This document shows positions 24,809 to 33,746 of a stretch of DNA of 64,000 nucleotides, in pieces (position 1 is the stretch's first letter; the number at the start of each line of letters is the position of its first letter). Origin of the DNA: JBBPZA01 sp038199375 (GTDB lineage: Bacteria > Actinomycetota > Thermoleophilia > Solirubrobacterales > Solirubrobacteraceae); assembly GCA_038199375.1 (NCBI GenBank), contig JBBPZA010000123.1, positions 1 to 64,000 on the forward strand. The letters run 5' to 3'. The notes under the pieces were generated by a model, which had not been told where the DNA came from, did not search any database, and was given only the letters and a program-made list of their open reading frames with translations. Position numbers and translations under genes: made by a program.

Positions 24809-25180
24809 ATGGACGCCGACCAGCCCATGCACGCGGCGACCCCGCGGCGCCTCGCCTCCCCGCTCGCCGCCGTCCTGCTCGCGGGGGCGGCGCTGCTCGC
24901 CGGCGGGTGCGGCGACGACAGTGATGCCGGCGTGCGGATCGGCATGCAGGATCTGCAGTTCGAGCCGCGCGAGGAGACCGTGCGGGTCGGCCAGCGCGTC
25001 GAGTGGCGCAACGACGAGGACGCCCCCCACAACGTCCTCGCCACCGCCGGCGCGCGCTTCCGGTCAGAGACCCTCGGCCGCGACGACACGTTCGCGTTCA
25101 CGCCGAGCCGGGCCGGCGCCATCCGCTACGTCTGCACCCTTCACCCGGGAATGACCGGAACGCTGCGAGTAGCCGGATGA
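24809..25180 (+). CDS. Cupredoxin-family lipoprotein
   Basis: 123 aa. Signal peptide with lipobox-like LLAGGC around residue 30, then a plastocyanin/azurin-type domain: FEPREETVRVGQRVEWRNDE, the first His ligand in DAPHNVLA, and the Cys-His-Met ligand loop VCTLHPGMTG. A type 1 blue-copper electron carrier anchored outside the cell. It starts 1 bp after the regulator stop. As an electron acceptor or donor for the multicopper oxidase it fits the operon; that pairing is inferred. Confidence 0.87.
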   Translation: MDADQPMHAATPRRLASPLAAVLLAGAALLAGGCGDDSDAGVRIGMQDLQFEPREETVRVGQRVEWRNDEDAPHNVLATAGARFRSETLGRDDTFAFTPSRAGAIRYVCTLHPGMTGTLRVAG

Positions 25181-25383
25181 GCGGCACGACGCACCCAGGC
25201 GCCGCGCGGCCTCTCGCGGCTCTGGGAGAGCGGCTCGAGCTCCGCTCCACGGGGCCGCGGGGCAACCAGACGGTGGCCGAGCTGCGCTCCGATTACGAGC
25301 TCCTCACGAGCGGCGAGCGTCTTGCTCAGGCATCTCGGTTGAGTCGGACAGTCACGGGAATCGCTGCCGGGCGCAAGCCGTGA
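25177..25383 (+). CDS. Small protein closing the metal operon, unknown function
   Basis: 68 aa. ATG 25177 overlaps the cupredoxin stop (ATGA), the same coupling seen through the operon. The sequence is basic and lacks recognisable motifs (GERLELRSTGPRGNQTVAEL). Coding status is supported mainly by the tight overlap and composition. Confidence 0.5.
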   Translation: MSGTTHPGAARPLAALGERLELRSTGPRGNQTVAELRSDYELLTSGERLAQASRLSRTVTGIAAGRKP

Positions 25384-25418
25384 ACGGTTTCGAGCGCGGC
25401 GAGGATGCGCGAGCCGCC

Positions 25419-25439
25419 CAGCTCCGGCCGGAGGAGCTG
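25419..25439. terminator. Hairpin between convergent genes
   Basis: CAGCTCC (25419-25425) and GGAGCTG (25433-25439) form a 7-bp stem with a 7-nt loop between the convergent small gene and the binding-protein gene. No T-run on either side, so termination is only a possibility. Confidence 0.3.
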
Positions 25440-25462
25440 CTCTCGGTAGCCAGAGCGCGGGC

Positions 25463-26437
25463 CTACCCGATGAAGCCCTCGTCCTTGAGCCACTCCTGGA
25501 CGACCTTGTCGTCCGGGACCCCGTTGACTTCGACCTCTGCGTTGAGATCCTGCAGCTTCTTGCTGTCGAGCTTCGCCGCGATGGGTCTGAAGATCGCCTC
25601 CAGTTGTGGATTGGCCTTCAGGACCTCTTCGCGCACGTTGAGCGCGGGGTTGTTCTTGGGAAAGAAGTCCTTGTCGTCCTCGATAGTCCTGAGGTTGTTG
25701 GGGCTGATGCGACCGTCGGTGATTGAGACCTGGCCGAAGTTGCACGTGCCGCCCTTGTCGACGCCCTGGTTGATCTCGCCGTAGATCAGGCCCTCGGCTT
25801 CGAGCTTGACGACCTTCGGGAACTTGAAGGCGTAAGCCTTCTCCACGCCAGGAAGGCCGTCCTTTCGGGTGGAGAACTGCTCGCCGACGCACACCGAGGC
25901 CTCGCCGGGGATCGTCGAGATGAGCGTCTCGAAGTCCGAGATCTTCCTGACGCCGAACCTCTCGTAGGACTCGCTCTTGACCGCGAAGGTGTAGGTGTTG
26001 TTGGCGGGGGCGGGCTCCAGCCAGCGGATCTTGTTCACCTCGAGATCCTTGGCGGCCACCGCCTGGTACTGCTTACGCTCGTCCGGGATTGCCTTCTCCT
26101 TTAGGTAGGTCACCCACGCCGTGCCCGTGTACTCCCAGTACAGGTCGATGTCCCCGGAGGTCAGCGCCTCGCGCGCGGCGACGTTGCCCACCAGGCCGGT
26201 CTTGTCCTTGACCGTCGCGCCTGCCGCCTTGAGCACCTGGATGGTGATCACGGCGAGCAGCTTCTGCTCGGTGGAATCCTTGGAGCCCACCGTGATCGAC
26301 TTACCCTTCAGCGCATCCGCCGGGATGCTGCCGCCGCTGCCCGTGCCCTCTTCCTCGCCGCACCCGGCGATCACGAGCATGAAGGCAGCGAATGCCGCCA
26401 CCAGGAGCGCCGACGGGCTCCTCGTTGTCCGTCGCAT
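25463..26437 (-). CDS. Glycine betaine/osmoprotectant ABC transporter substrate-binding lipoprotein
   Basis: 324 aa. Lipobox VIAGC at about residues 22-26. The mature part (GKSITVGSKDSTEQKLLAVI, GDIDLYWEYTGTAW, FGQVSITDGRI) is the OpuAC/ProX-like periplasmic-binding domain for quaternary ammonium compounds. No permease or ATPase gene lies beside it, so partners must be encoded elsewhere or it acts as an orphan receptor. ATG 26437. Confidence 0.87.
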   Translation of the reverse strand: MRRTTRSPSALLVAAFAAFMLVIAGCGEEEGTGSGGSIPADALKGKSITVGSKDSTEQKLLAVITIQVLKAAGATVKDKTGLVGNVAAREALTSGDIDLYWEYTGTAWVTYLKEKAIPDERKQYQAVAAKDLEVNKIRWLEPAPANNTYTFAVKSESYERFGVRKISDFETLISTIPGEASVCVGEQFSTRKDGLPGVEKAYAFKFPKVVKLEAEGLIYGEINQGVDKGGTCNFGQVSITDGRISPNNLRTIEDDKDFFPKNNPALNVREEVLKANPQLEAIFRPIAAKLDSKKLQDLNAEVEVNGVPDDKVVQEWLKDEGFIG

Positions 26438-26485
26438 GGACCATTCCCTCCCTATTGGTTGGCCTACACCTTCGCAAGACGGGCG

Positions 26486-27616
26486 CTAAAGGGGCTGGAG
26501 GTCGCGCGCGGGATCGATCGACCAGCGGCGCGCGACCTCGGCGAGCGCGTCGTCGAGCGGCCAGCGGTCTGGGCGAAGCTCGCCCTCGAAGTCCGGGACG
26601 CCGCCCTTGAGGGCCATCGAGCCGGTGTTGTCGCCGGTGGCGCGGAGCTCCGCCACCTCCTCGGCGCTCAGGACGAGCCCGGACGGCGTCGCGGCGAGCT
26701 CGATTCGCTTGTCCTCGATCGCCCGCGCGCCGGCGCCAGCCTCCTGGATGAGCGTGGGCGCCGTGCAGGCGACGGGCGCACGGGCGAGGTCCCACTGGCA
26801 GGCAAGCTGGAGCATGGTCAGCCCGTGGCGCCGGGCGATCGGGCGCATGCGCTCCATCCGCTCCGTGCCCGCCTCGACCCAGCCCGCCGGCCGGAAGCCG
26901 CGATGGTCTCCGCGCCGGAACTCGTGGCCGACGCGGACGTCGTCGTGGAAGAGGCCCCCGTAGTCGACGACGCGCGCGATCAGCGCCACGCCCGCCGAAT
27001 GTGCGGCGGGGAGCACGAGCTCCCCGGGCCACGGCTCCAGCGGGTTGAGGATGATCATCGCCCAGTCGATCAACGAACCGAAGCGCTCGAGGCAGGCGAT
27101 CAGGTCGAGCGTGAAGCCGTTGGCCGGGCCGGGGGCGAGGCCGATCATGCGCGTCAGGCCCGCCGAGCGCAGGGCGGCCATGCCCTCCCAGACGGCGTCG
27201 TCGGTGTAGCCGATCCGGTCGGGGTTGTGGAGCAGGAGGAGGTCGAAGCGGTCGACTCCGCAACGCTCGAGCGAGTGCTCGGCCGCGGCGCGAAGGTAGG
27301 AGGCGTACTGGTCAGGGCCCCGAAGCCGCGGGTCGGTGAAGCGCGGGAAGCCCCGCGGGCCGTCGCGCTCGCCCTCGTAGAAGTCGTGGCCGATCGCGCC
27401 CACGAGGCAGTACTCATCCCGCGGGATCCCGCGAAGGGCCCGCCCGAGCAGGCGGTCGGCCTCGCCCGCGCCGTAGACGTCGGCGGTGAGCACGGTGTCG
27501 ATGCCGCGGCCCGGGCGCACCAGCGCCTCGAGCCGGTCGTCCGAGAGCGGCTCGCCGAAGTGCATGAAGCGCCCGCCGCTCCAGGTGCCCACGGCGACGT
27601 GGGAGGGGTCGCGCAT
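26486..27616 (-). CDS. Aldo/keto reductase family protein
   Basis: 376 aa from ATG 27616 (ATG 27661 gives 15 extra residues without family-like sequence). DTVLTADVYGAGEADRLLG contains the catalytic Asp/Tyr region, and DLLLLHNPDRIGYTDDAVWE is the barrel strand with the usual LLHNPD. Cytosolic NADPH-dependent carbonyl reduction; substrate unknown. Somewhat longer than the usual 310-340 aa. It lies upstream of the binding-protein gene on the same strand, 48 bp away. Confidence 0.8.
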   Translation of the reverse strand: MRDPSHVAVGTWSGGRFMHFGEPLSDDRLEALVRPGRGIDTVLTADVYGAGEADRLLGRALRGIPRDEYCLVGAIGHDFYEGERDGPRGFPRFTDPRLRGPDQYASYLRAAAEHSLERCGVDRFDLLLLHNPDRIGYTDDAVWEGMAALRSAGLTRMIGLAPGPANGFTLDLIACLERFGSLIDWAMIILNPLEPWPGELVLPAAHSAGVALIARVVDYGGLFHDDVRVGHEFRRGDHRGFRPAGWVEAGTERMERMRPIARRHGLTMLQLACQWDLARAPVACTAPTLIQEAGAGARAIEDKRIELAATPSGLVLSAEEVAELRATGDNTGSMALKGGVPDFEGELRPDRWPLDDALAEVARRWSIDPARDLQPL

Positions 27617-27692
27617 CCTCCCAGGGTACGAGTCGGCGGCTCGCGGCGGCCGATCGCGCAAGGCGTCCGCGTGCCGCCGAGCGCGACCGCGG

Positions 27693-28481
27693 TCAGCTCT
27701 CGGGCGGCTGCTGGGCCAGCTTGATCACCGAGAAGACCTCGCCGTGGGGCCCGTTGAGCACCGCGAAGCGCCCGATGGAAATGTCCGTCGGCGCAATCGA
27801 CACCTTCCCGCCCAGCGAGCCCGCCTTCTCGGCCGCCTCGTCGGTGTCGTCCACCGCGAAGGAGACCGACCAGTGCGGGGGAATGTCCTCCGGCCACTGG
27901 TCGCTCATCTCCGTCGCCCCGCCGACATTCTTGCCGTCGAGCAGCCACAGGGTGTAGTCGGTCCCCTCCATCTGCGAGGTCTCCGGCGTCCAGCCGAACA
28001 CCTCGCCGTAGAAGGTTCTTGCGCCTTCGAGGTCGCGGGTGGCCAGCTCGTTCCAGCACAGCGAGCCCGGCTCGTTGACCACCGCGGCGCCTTTGTGGTC
28101 CCCCGGCTGCCAGACGGCGAAGGCGGCGCCCTCGCTGTCGAGGAAGACCGCCATCCGGCCCGCCGTCAGCACGTCCATCGGCTCGAGCATGGCCTGGCCG
28201 CCCGCCTCGGCGACCTTCGCCGCCGTCGCGGCGGCGTCCTCCACGCTCACGTAGGTCGTCCACATCGGCGGCTGGCCCTCGCCCTGGAGCGGCCCGAGCC
28301 CCGCGACGTGCCTTCCGCCGAGCATGAACATCCGGTAGCCGCCGGTCTCCTCGATCGTGCCGGTCTCCACCGCCTCCCAGCCGAACAGACCTTCGTAGAA
28401 GCGCGCCGAAGCCTCGGGATCCGGCGATCCGAGGTCGACCCACGACGGGGTTCCGGGGGCGTAGGCATCAGGCTCGCTCAC
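27693..28481 (-). CDS. Two-domain VOC-superfamily protein
   Basis: 262 aa with two tandem glyoxalase-like modules: the first from TPSWVDLGSPDPEASARFYE, the second from GSLCWNELATRDLEGARTFY. Both carry the Phe-Tyr-x-x-x-Phe-Gly-Trp context typical of this actinobacterial family. Start GTG 28481 is set by AAGGAG 9 nt upstream. The substrate is unknown. Divergent from the chemotaxis operon. Confidence 0.85.
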   Translation of the reverse strand: MSEPDAYAPGTPSWVDLGSPDPEASARFYEGLFGWEAVETGTIEETGGYRMFMLGGRHVAGLGPLQGEGQPPMWTTYVSVEDAAATAAKVAEAGGQAMLEPMDVLTAGRMAVFLDSEGAAFAVWQPGDHKGAAVVNEPGSLCWNELATRDLEGARTFYGEVFGWTPETSQMEGTDYTLWLLDGKNVGGATEMSDQWPEDIPPHWSVSFAVDDTDEAAEKAGSLGGKVSIAPTDISIGRFAVLNGPHGEVFSVIKLAQQPPES

Positions 28482-28568
28482 GGCGGCGGCTCCTTGCAAT
28501 CGGGCGGTCGGCGGGGGCCGGATCCTCTCACGAGGGGGTCGCGTGCGCCACCGCGACACCCAAAGAGG

Positions 28569-28596
28569 TCAAGCCGCGGGCGCTGCGCGCCGAAAT
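28569..28596 (+). promoter_or_regulatory. Candidate sigma-28/WhiG-type promoter of the chemotaxis operon
   Basis: TCAA (28569-28572), 16 bp, then GCCGAAAT (28589-28596), about 80 bp before the MCP start. This resembles the FliA/WhiG consensus TAAA-N15/16-GCCGATAA at 3/4 and 6/8 positions. It fits a motility-linked operon but has no experimental or statistical support here. Confidence 0.35.
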
Positions 28597-28676
28597 ATCG
28601 AGGAAGGAAGGCGTCGAAGCGCACCGCGACGACGCCCAAGACCAGACACGCGGACTCGACAGACACGAGGAGAACC

Positions 28677-30164
28677 ATGACCCCCGTCCTCAAACGGGAC
28701 GCGGATGACGCGCCCGCCCGCCGCTTTCGGCTCCGGCTCGACGGCCCCGCGCGCAAGCTTGCCCTGGGCAGCGCGGCGATCGCGCTGCTCGTGGCCCTCT
28801 CCGTCGTCGCGACGATCTGGCGCCTGGACGTCGTCCAGGCGAAGTACGGGCTCGTCGAGAGGCAGGCGGCCTCGTCGGCGGGGCTCGGCGAGTTGCGCGC
28901 CAACATCTCCGATCGCTCCGAGGCGACCCACCGCGCCATCGACCGTGGGGACGGCCGGTCCCGGCGCGAGGTCTCAAACCTCGAGGTGACCTTCGCGCCG
29001 CTCGTCGACCGGATCCTGCGCGACGGCCACAACGACGCCGAGGCCCGCCGCTCGCTCACCGACATCCGCACGGCCAACCTCGCCGTGGTTCGGGCAACCG
29101 ACGCCGCGCTGCGGGCGATCGGCACCCGTGGGGGCGACGCGGCCGAGCGGCGCTTCGAAGCCAGCGTCGACGACGTCGAAGCCGTCGTCACTCGGTATGC
29201 GCGCGGCGAAGCGGCCGAGGTGCCCGAGTTCGCCGACGCCGCGGCGAGGGCGACCGACCAGGCGCGAATCGTGGCCCTGCTGTTCGGGCTCCTCGCCCTC
29301 CTCGTGACCCTCGCGCTCGCCGTCTACGCAATCCGTCTGTTCAAGCGGCTCTTCGATCGCATCAAGAAGGCCTCCGTCGTCCTCAACGGCGCCTCGTCGG
29401 AGATGCGCGCGGCCGCGAGTCAGGCGGCGGCGGCGACCAGCCAGCAGTCCGCCGCGATCGCCGAGGTCGCGGCGACCGTCGACGAGCTCGCCGCGACCGC
29501 GGCGTCCATCGCCGACACCACCCGGCGCGGCGCCGGGGCGGCCGAGCAGACCGGGGCCTCGATGCACGACATGCGCGAGGAGGTCCAGGCCATCTCCGAT
29601 CGATCGCTCGCCCTGGGCGCCCGCAGCCAGCAGATCGGAGAGATCCTCGAGCTCATCAACGAGATCGCCGAGCAGACCAACCTGCTTGCCCTCAACGCCG
29701 CGATAGAAGCGGCCCGCGCCGGCGATGCCGGTCGCGGCTTCGCCGTCGTCGCGAGCGAGGTCCGCAAGCTCGCAGAGCGCAGCGTTCGCTCGACCGAGTC
29801 GATCAAGGAGATCGTTTCCTCCGTCCAGGACGAGACCAACGCGACGATCATGGCGACCGAGCAGGGCTCCAAGCGCGCCCAGGAGGTCGCCGATCTCATG
29901 GGCGAGACCGCGGAGGGCCTCGACGAGAGCACCCGCGCGACCGAGCAGCAGAAGGAGGCGGCCGGCCAGGTCGCCTCCACGATGGTCGAGATTCGCAGCG
30001 CCGCCGAGCAGCTCGCCGGCGAGCAGGAGCAGCGGGCCAGCATCGCCGGGCAGGTCGAGGATCTCGTCCGCGACCTCGAGGCGGTGCTCGCCGACGAGGG
30101 CCTGGCGACCGCCGGCGAGCCGGTCGCGTCCGCCAACGGAGCCGGCCCGGCGAGGATGTCGTGA
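28677..30164 (+). CDS. Methyl-accepting chemotaxis protein
   Basis: 495 aa. Transmembrane helices at about 29-48 and 198-219 frame a ~150-residue sensing region with no recognised ligand fold. The cytoplasmic hairpin tip is canonical (EIAEQTNLLALNAAIEAARA, GRGFAVVASEVRKLAERS) and flanked by Gln/Glu methylation-type helices. ATG 28677 follows CGAGGAGAACC; upstream open frame is rejected because it crosses the promoter region. First gene of a seven-gene operon with 4-bp overlaps throughout. Confidence 0.93.
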   Translation: MTPVLKRDADDAPARRFRLRLDGPARKLALGSAAIALLVALSVVATIWRLDVVQAKYGLVERQAASSAGLGELRANISDRSEATHRAIDRGDGRSRREVSNLEVTFAPLVDRILRDGHNDAEARRSLTDIRTANLAVVRATDAALRAIGTRGGDAAERRFEASVDDVEAVVTRYARGEAAEVPEFADAAARATDQARIVALLFGLLALLVTLALAVYAIRLFKRLFDRIKKASVVLNGASSEMRAAASQAAAATSQQSAAIAEVAATVDELAATAASIADTTRRGAGAAEQTGASMHDMREEVQAISDRSLALGARSQQIGEILELINEIAEQTNLLALNAAIEAARAGDAGRGFAVVASEVRKLAERSVRSTESIKEIVSSVQDETNATIMATEQGSKRAQEVADLMGETAEGLDESTRATEQQKEAAGQVASTMVEIRSAAEQLAGEQEQRASIAGQVEDLVRDLEAVLADEGLATAGEPVASANGAGPARMS

Positions 30165-30568
30165 GCGCCACCCACGTTCGCGTTCGCGTCGGCGAGGAGC
30201 ACTACGCCCTCCCGATCGAGGAAGTCACCGAGGTCTCAGAGCTCCCGGTGCGGACCCCCGTGCCCGAAGCGCCGAGCACCGTCCTGGGGGTCGCCAGCCT
30301 CCGCGGGCAGGTCATCCCGGTCGCCGACCTGGCGGCGATCCTCGGCGTGGGGCGCTCCGAGCGCCCGGGCCGGATGGTCGTCGCCCAGGTGGGCGGGCAC
30401 CGCGCCGGCCTCGCCGTCGACGCCGTGACCGACGTCGGCGTCCTTCCCACCGCGTCTGAGCCCGCGGGCGGCCGGCACCTGGCCGGCGCCGCGCTCGTCG
30501 AGGGCGACCTCGTCGGCCTCCTCGCGGTCGGATCGGTGCTCGATGCCATCGGCGGTGGCCGGGGATGA
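30161..30568 (+). CDS. cheW: Chemotaxis coupling protein CheW
   Basis: 135 aa. The CheW fold is shown by VRVGEEHYALPIEEVTEV, LGVASLRGQVIPVADLAAIL and VVAQVGGHRAGLAVDAVTDV. It bridges receptor and CheA. GTG 30161 overlaps the MCP stop by 4 bp. Confidence 0.92.
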   Translation: MSATHVRVRVGEEHYALPIEEVTEVSELPVRTPVPEAPSTVLGVASLRGQVIPVADLAAILGVGRSERPGRMVVAQVGGHRAGLAVDAVTDVGVLPTASEPAGGRHLAGAALVEGDLVGLLAVGSVLDAIGGGRG

Positions 30569-32694
30569 GCGGCCCCGACGCAGCCCTGCTCGACCTCTTC
30601 CGCGAGGAGACGGCCGAGCGCCTGGACCGCATCGTCGAGGGCCTGCTGGCCGCCGAGGCCGGCGGCGCCCACGCGGAGCAGGTCGACGCGCTCTTTCGCG
30701 ACGTCCACTCCATCAAGGGCAACGCCGGCATGGTGGGCTTCGACGAGGCTCGGGCCATAGCGCACGCCATGGAGGACCTCCTCGACCGCTCGCGGGAGCG
30801 CGGCGAGCTGGCCCTCTCCCTGGTCGAGCCCCTCCTGCAGGCCTCGGACGCCATTCGACGGGCGGTCGAGGGCGAGCACGGCGTGGCCGCCCCGGCGATC
30901 GCCCGCTTGAGCGTGCACGACGAAGGGCCGCAGACGCCCCGCGAAGCATCTGTGGCCGGGGGAGCGCCCGTGGCCGGGGGAGCGTCGCCGACCGCAGGAG
31001 CGTCCGCCAATGGGGACGCTTCGACGACTGGGCCCGCGCCCGCCGCCGCCGGCGGCTCGCTCCGGGTCGCGGCCGAGAAGGTCGACACGCTCCTCGACGC
31101 GGTCGGCGAGGCCTCGCTGCACCACCGCCGCATCGAGCACCTCGTCGGCGACGACTCCCGGAGCGCCGGCAACGAGGCTCTCGATGAGGAGCTCGACCGC
31201 GGCCAGCGGCTCCTGGGCGACCTCCAGGACGCTGTCCTTCAGATGCGAACGCTGCCGCTCGCTTCGATCGCCGGACGCTTCCCGCGGGCGGTGCGCGACC
31301 TCGCCGTGCACGAGGGCAAGGAGGTCGAGCTCGTGCTGGAGGGCACCGAGACGCAGCTCGACCGCACGATCCTCGACGGAATCTCCGAGACGATCTCCCA
31401 CCTGCTCTCGAACGCCGTCGTGCACGGCCTCGAGCCCGCCGCCGAGCGTGAGCAGGCCGGCAAGCCGGCGCGGGGCCGCGTCGAGCTGCGCGCCGAGCAG
31501 CGCGGCGGCATGGTCGCCATCGAGGTCTCAGACGACGGCCGGGGCGTCCGCGACGAGGTCCTGCGCGAGGCGAGCCGGCGCGGCTCGCTCGTCGACGTGC
31601 TGGCCGAGGCCGGCTTCTCGACCGCCGAGCGCGTGACCGAGGCGGCCGGGCGGGGTGTGGGGCTCGATGCCGTCAAGACGAGCGTCGAGGCCCTCGGGGG
31701 CAGCCTGGAAGTCGTCAGCCGCCCCGGGTCGGGCACGCGCGCCACTCTGTTGCTTCCGCTGACCCTCGCCCTGCTGCGGGTCCTGCTCGTCGAGCGCGAC
31801 GGCTATCCCTTCGGCATCCCGCTCGGAAGCGTCATCGAGGCGCTTCCCGTCGAGCACAGCACCGCGCTGGGCGGCCGGACGGTGCTCGAGCTTCGCGGTC
31901 GCTCGGTCGCGCTGACCGATCTGGCCCAGAGCCTGGGCGCCGCCGGCGCGCCGCTCGGACCGCGCGCGCCGGCCATCGTCGTCGCCGCCGGCGGCGAGCG
32001 GGCCGCCCTGCTGGTCGACGGAGTCCTCGGCGAGCAGGAGGTCGTGGTCAAGTCGCTCGGCCTGCTGGCGTGGGTGCCGGGCTACCTCGGCGCGGCCGTC
32101 CTGGGCGACGGGCGAGTCGCCCTCGTGCTCGACCCCGCCCACGTGATCCGCAGGGCCGCCCTCGGCCGCTCCGCGCCGCCCGCCGCGCGTAACGCCCCGA
32201 CGCTCGACGCGGGCACCCAGAACGCCGCCGTTCCCAAGGGAAGCGGCGGCGTCAACGGGAGTGTGGGCGCCAACGAGAGGCCGTCGGCCAACGGCGGCGC
32301 AGCCGCCAACGGGGCCTCGCGGCGCTCGCGGGTCCTCGTCGTCGACGACCAGATCACCGTCCGCGAGCTTCAGCGCAGCATCCTGGAGACCGCCGGCTAC
32401 GAGGTCGGCACCGCCCGCGACGGGCGCGAGGCGCTCGACGCGCTGACCGGCGACGCGGTCGTCGACCTTGTCGTGACCGACCTGCAGATGCCCAACCTCG
32501 ACGGCATCGGGCTGCTCGAGGCGATCCGGGCGGACCCCGAGCGCGCCGAGCTTCCGGTCGTCGTCCTCACCTCGATGGGCGACGAGGCCGACCGGCGCAA
32601 GGGCGCGCAGGCCGGCGCGGACGCCTACCTCGTCAAGCGCGACTTCGACCAGCGCGCCCTGCTGGACACCGTGGCCCGGCTGATCGGCGAATGA
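30565..32694 (+). CDS. cheA: Hybrid histidine kinase CheA with C-terminal receiver
   Basis: 709 aa. P1/HPt domain with phospho-His48 (FRDVHSIKGNAGM); Ala/Gly linker; P3 dimerisation; ATPase domain with SNAVVHGLEPA, VSDDGRGV and GRGVGLDAVK; CheW-like P5. A Gly/Asn-rich linker (about 545-585) leads to a receiver domain with phospho-acceptor Asp639 (VTDLQMP). No separate P2 is visible. Hybrid CheA-REC kinases can use the receiver as a phosphate sink. ATG 30565 overlaps cheW. Confidence 0.94.
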   Translation: MSGPDAALLDLFREETAERLDRIVEGLLAAEAGGAHAEQVDALFRDVHSIKGNAGMVGFDEARAIAHAMEDLLDRSRERGELALSLVEPLLQASDAIRRAVEGEHGVAAPAIARLSVHDEGPQTPREASVAGGAPVAGGASPTAGASANGDASTTGPAPAAAGGSLRVAAEKVDTLLDAVGEASLHHRRIEHLVGDDSRSAGNEALDEELDRGQRLLGDLQDAVLQMRTLPLASIAGRFPRAVRDLAVHEGKEVELVLEGTETQLDRTILDGISETISHLLSNAVVHGLEPAAEREQAGKPARGRVELRAEQRGGMVAIEVSDDGRGVRDEVLREASRRGSLVDVLAEAGFSTAERVTEAAGRGVGLDAVKTSVEALGGSLEVVSRPGSGTRATLLLPLTLALLRVLLVERDGYPFGIPLGSVIEALPVEHSTALGGRTVLELRGRSVALTDLAQSLGAAGAPLGPRAPAIVVAAGGERAALLVDGVLGEQEVVVKSLGLLAWVPGYLGAAVLGDGRVALVLDPAHVIRRAALGRSAPPAARNAPTLDAGTQNAAVPKGSGGVNGSVGANERPSANGGAAANGASRRSRVLVVDDQITVRELQRSILETAGYEVGTARDGREALDALTGDAVVDLVVTDLQMPNLDGIGLLEAIRADPERAELPVVVLTSMGDEADRRKGAQAGADAYLVKRDFDQRALLDTVARLIGE

Positions 32695-33746
32695 GCGCGC
32701 CCCGGGACATCGCCCGCATCGCGGTGTGCGAGGACTCGCGCACCTTCGCGGCCGGCCTGCGCGGGTTTCTCGAGCGCGACGACGACCTACGGGTGGTGTG
32801 CGTGTGCCAGAGCGCCGAGCAGCTGCTCGCCGCGCTTCCCGGCGCTCGCCCCGATCTCGTCACCATGGACCTCGACCTGCCGGGGATGGACGGGGTCGAG
32901 GCCACCAGGCGGATCATGGCCACCGCGCCGGTTCCCGTTCTCGTCCTCAGCGAGCATTCGGGCCGCGGCTCCGAGCGGGCCGCCGCCGCTCTCTCGGCGG
33001 GTGCGCTGGACGCCGTCCCGAAGTCCGAGCTGCGTCTCGACGCGGCCGACGGCCTGGGCGCCGTGGCCCTGCGCCGCCGCGTCAAGCGCCTGGCCCGCGC
33101 CCGTGTCCACGGCGTCGGCCGGAACGGCGCCGGAGCCGCGGGCTCGGCGGCGGGAGCGGTCCTCGAGCTCAACGGGCGCCGGATCGGCGCAATCGGCGTC
33201 TGCTCGTCCACCGGCGGCCCGCAGGCGCTGCGGACGATGCTCGATCGCCTGCCCGCCGACTTCGCCGTCCCCGTCCTCGTCGTCCAGCACATAGCGCCGA
33301 CCTTCGTCGACGGACTGGTGCGCTGGCTCGACCGCGACCTCGCCGTGCCGGTGCGGATCGCCCGCGACGGAGAGCCGCTCGAATCGGGCGTCACCTTCGC
33401 CGCCGACGGGGCTCATCTGGTTCTCCACGGCGGCCGCCTGGCCTTCGACGAGCGGACGGCCGTCGGCCCGCACCGCCCTTCGGGCGACGTCCTGCTCAGG
33501 AGCCTGGCCTCCGAGCTCGGCGCCGAGGCCGCCGCCGTGGTCCTCACCGGCATGGGGCGCGATGGCGCCGACGGGCTTGCCGCGGTCGCCGCGGCGGGCG
33601 GCGAGACCTTTGCTCAGGACGAGGCCAGCGCCGCGGTGTTCGGCATGCCCAGGGCGGCCGCTGAGCGGGGCGCCGCGCACGTACTCGACCCGCGGGCCAT
33701 CGGCTCGACGCTCGCGACGCTTCACAAGGTCGGGGTGAGGGCGTGA
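32691..33746 (+). CDS. cheB: Chemotaxis response regulator and glutamate methylesterase CheB
   Basis: 351 aa. Receiver with Asp60 (VTMDLDLPGMDG), then the methylesterase domain with catalytic Ser173 (VCSSTGGPQAL), His in VVQHIAPTF and Asp in TGMGRDGADGL. It removes methyl groups from receptor glutamates during adaptation. ATG 32691 overlaps cheA by 4 bp. Confidence 0.94.
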   Translation: MSAPRDIARIAVCEDSRTFAAGLRGFLERDDDLRVVCVCQSAEQLLAALPGARPDLVTMDLDLPGMDGVEATRRIMATAPVPVLVLSEHSGRGSERAAAALSAGALDAVPKSELRLDAADGLGAVALRRRVKRLARARVHGVGRNGAGAAGSAAGAVLELNGRRIGAIGVCSSTGGPQALRTMLDRLPADFAVPVLVVQHIAPTFVDGLVRWLDRDLAVPVRIARDGEPLESGVTFAADGAHLVLHGGRLAFDERTAVGPHRPSGDVLLRSLASELGAEAAAVVLTGMGRDGADGLAAVAAAGGETFAQDEASAAVFGMPRAAAERGAAHVLDPRAIGSTLATLHKVGVRA

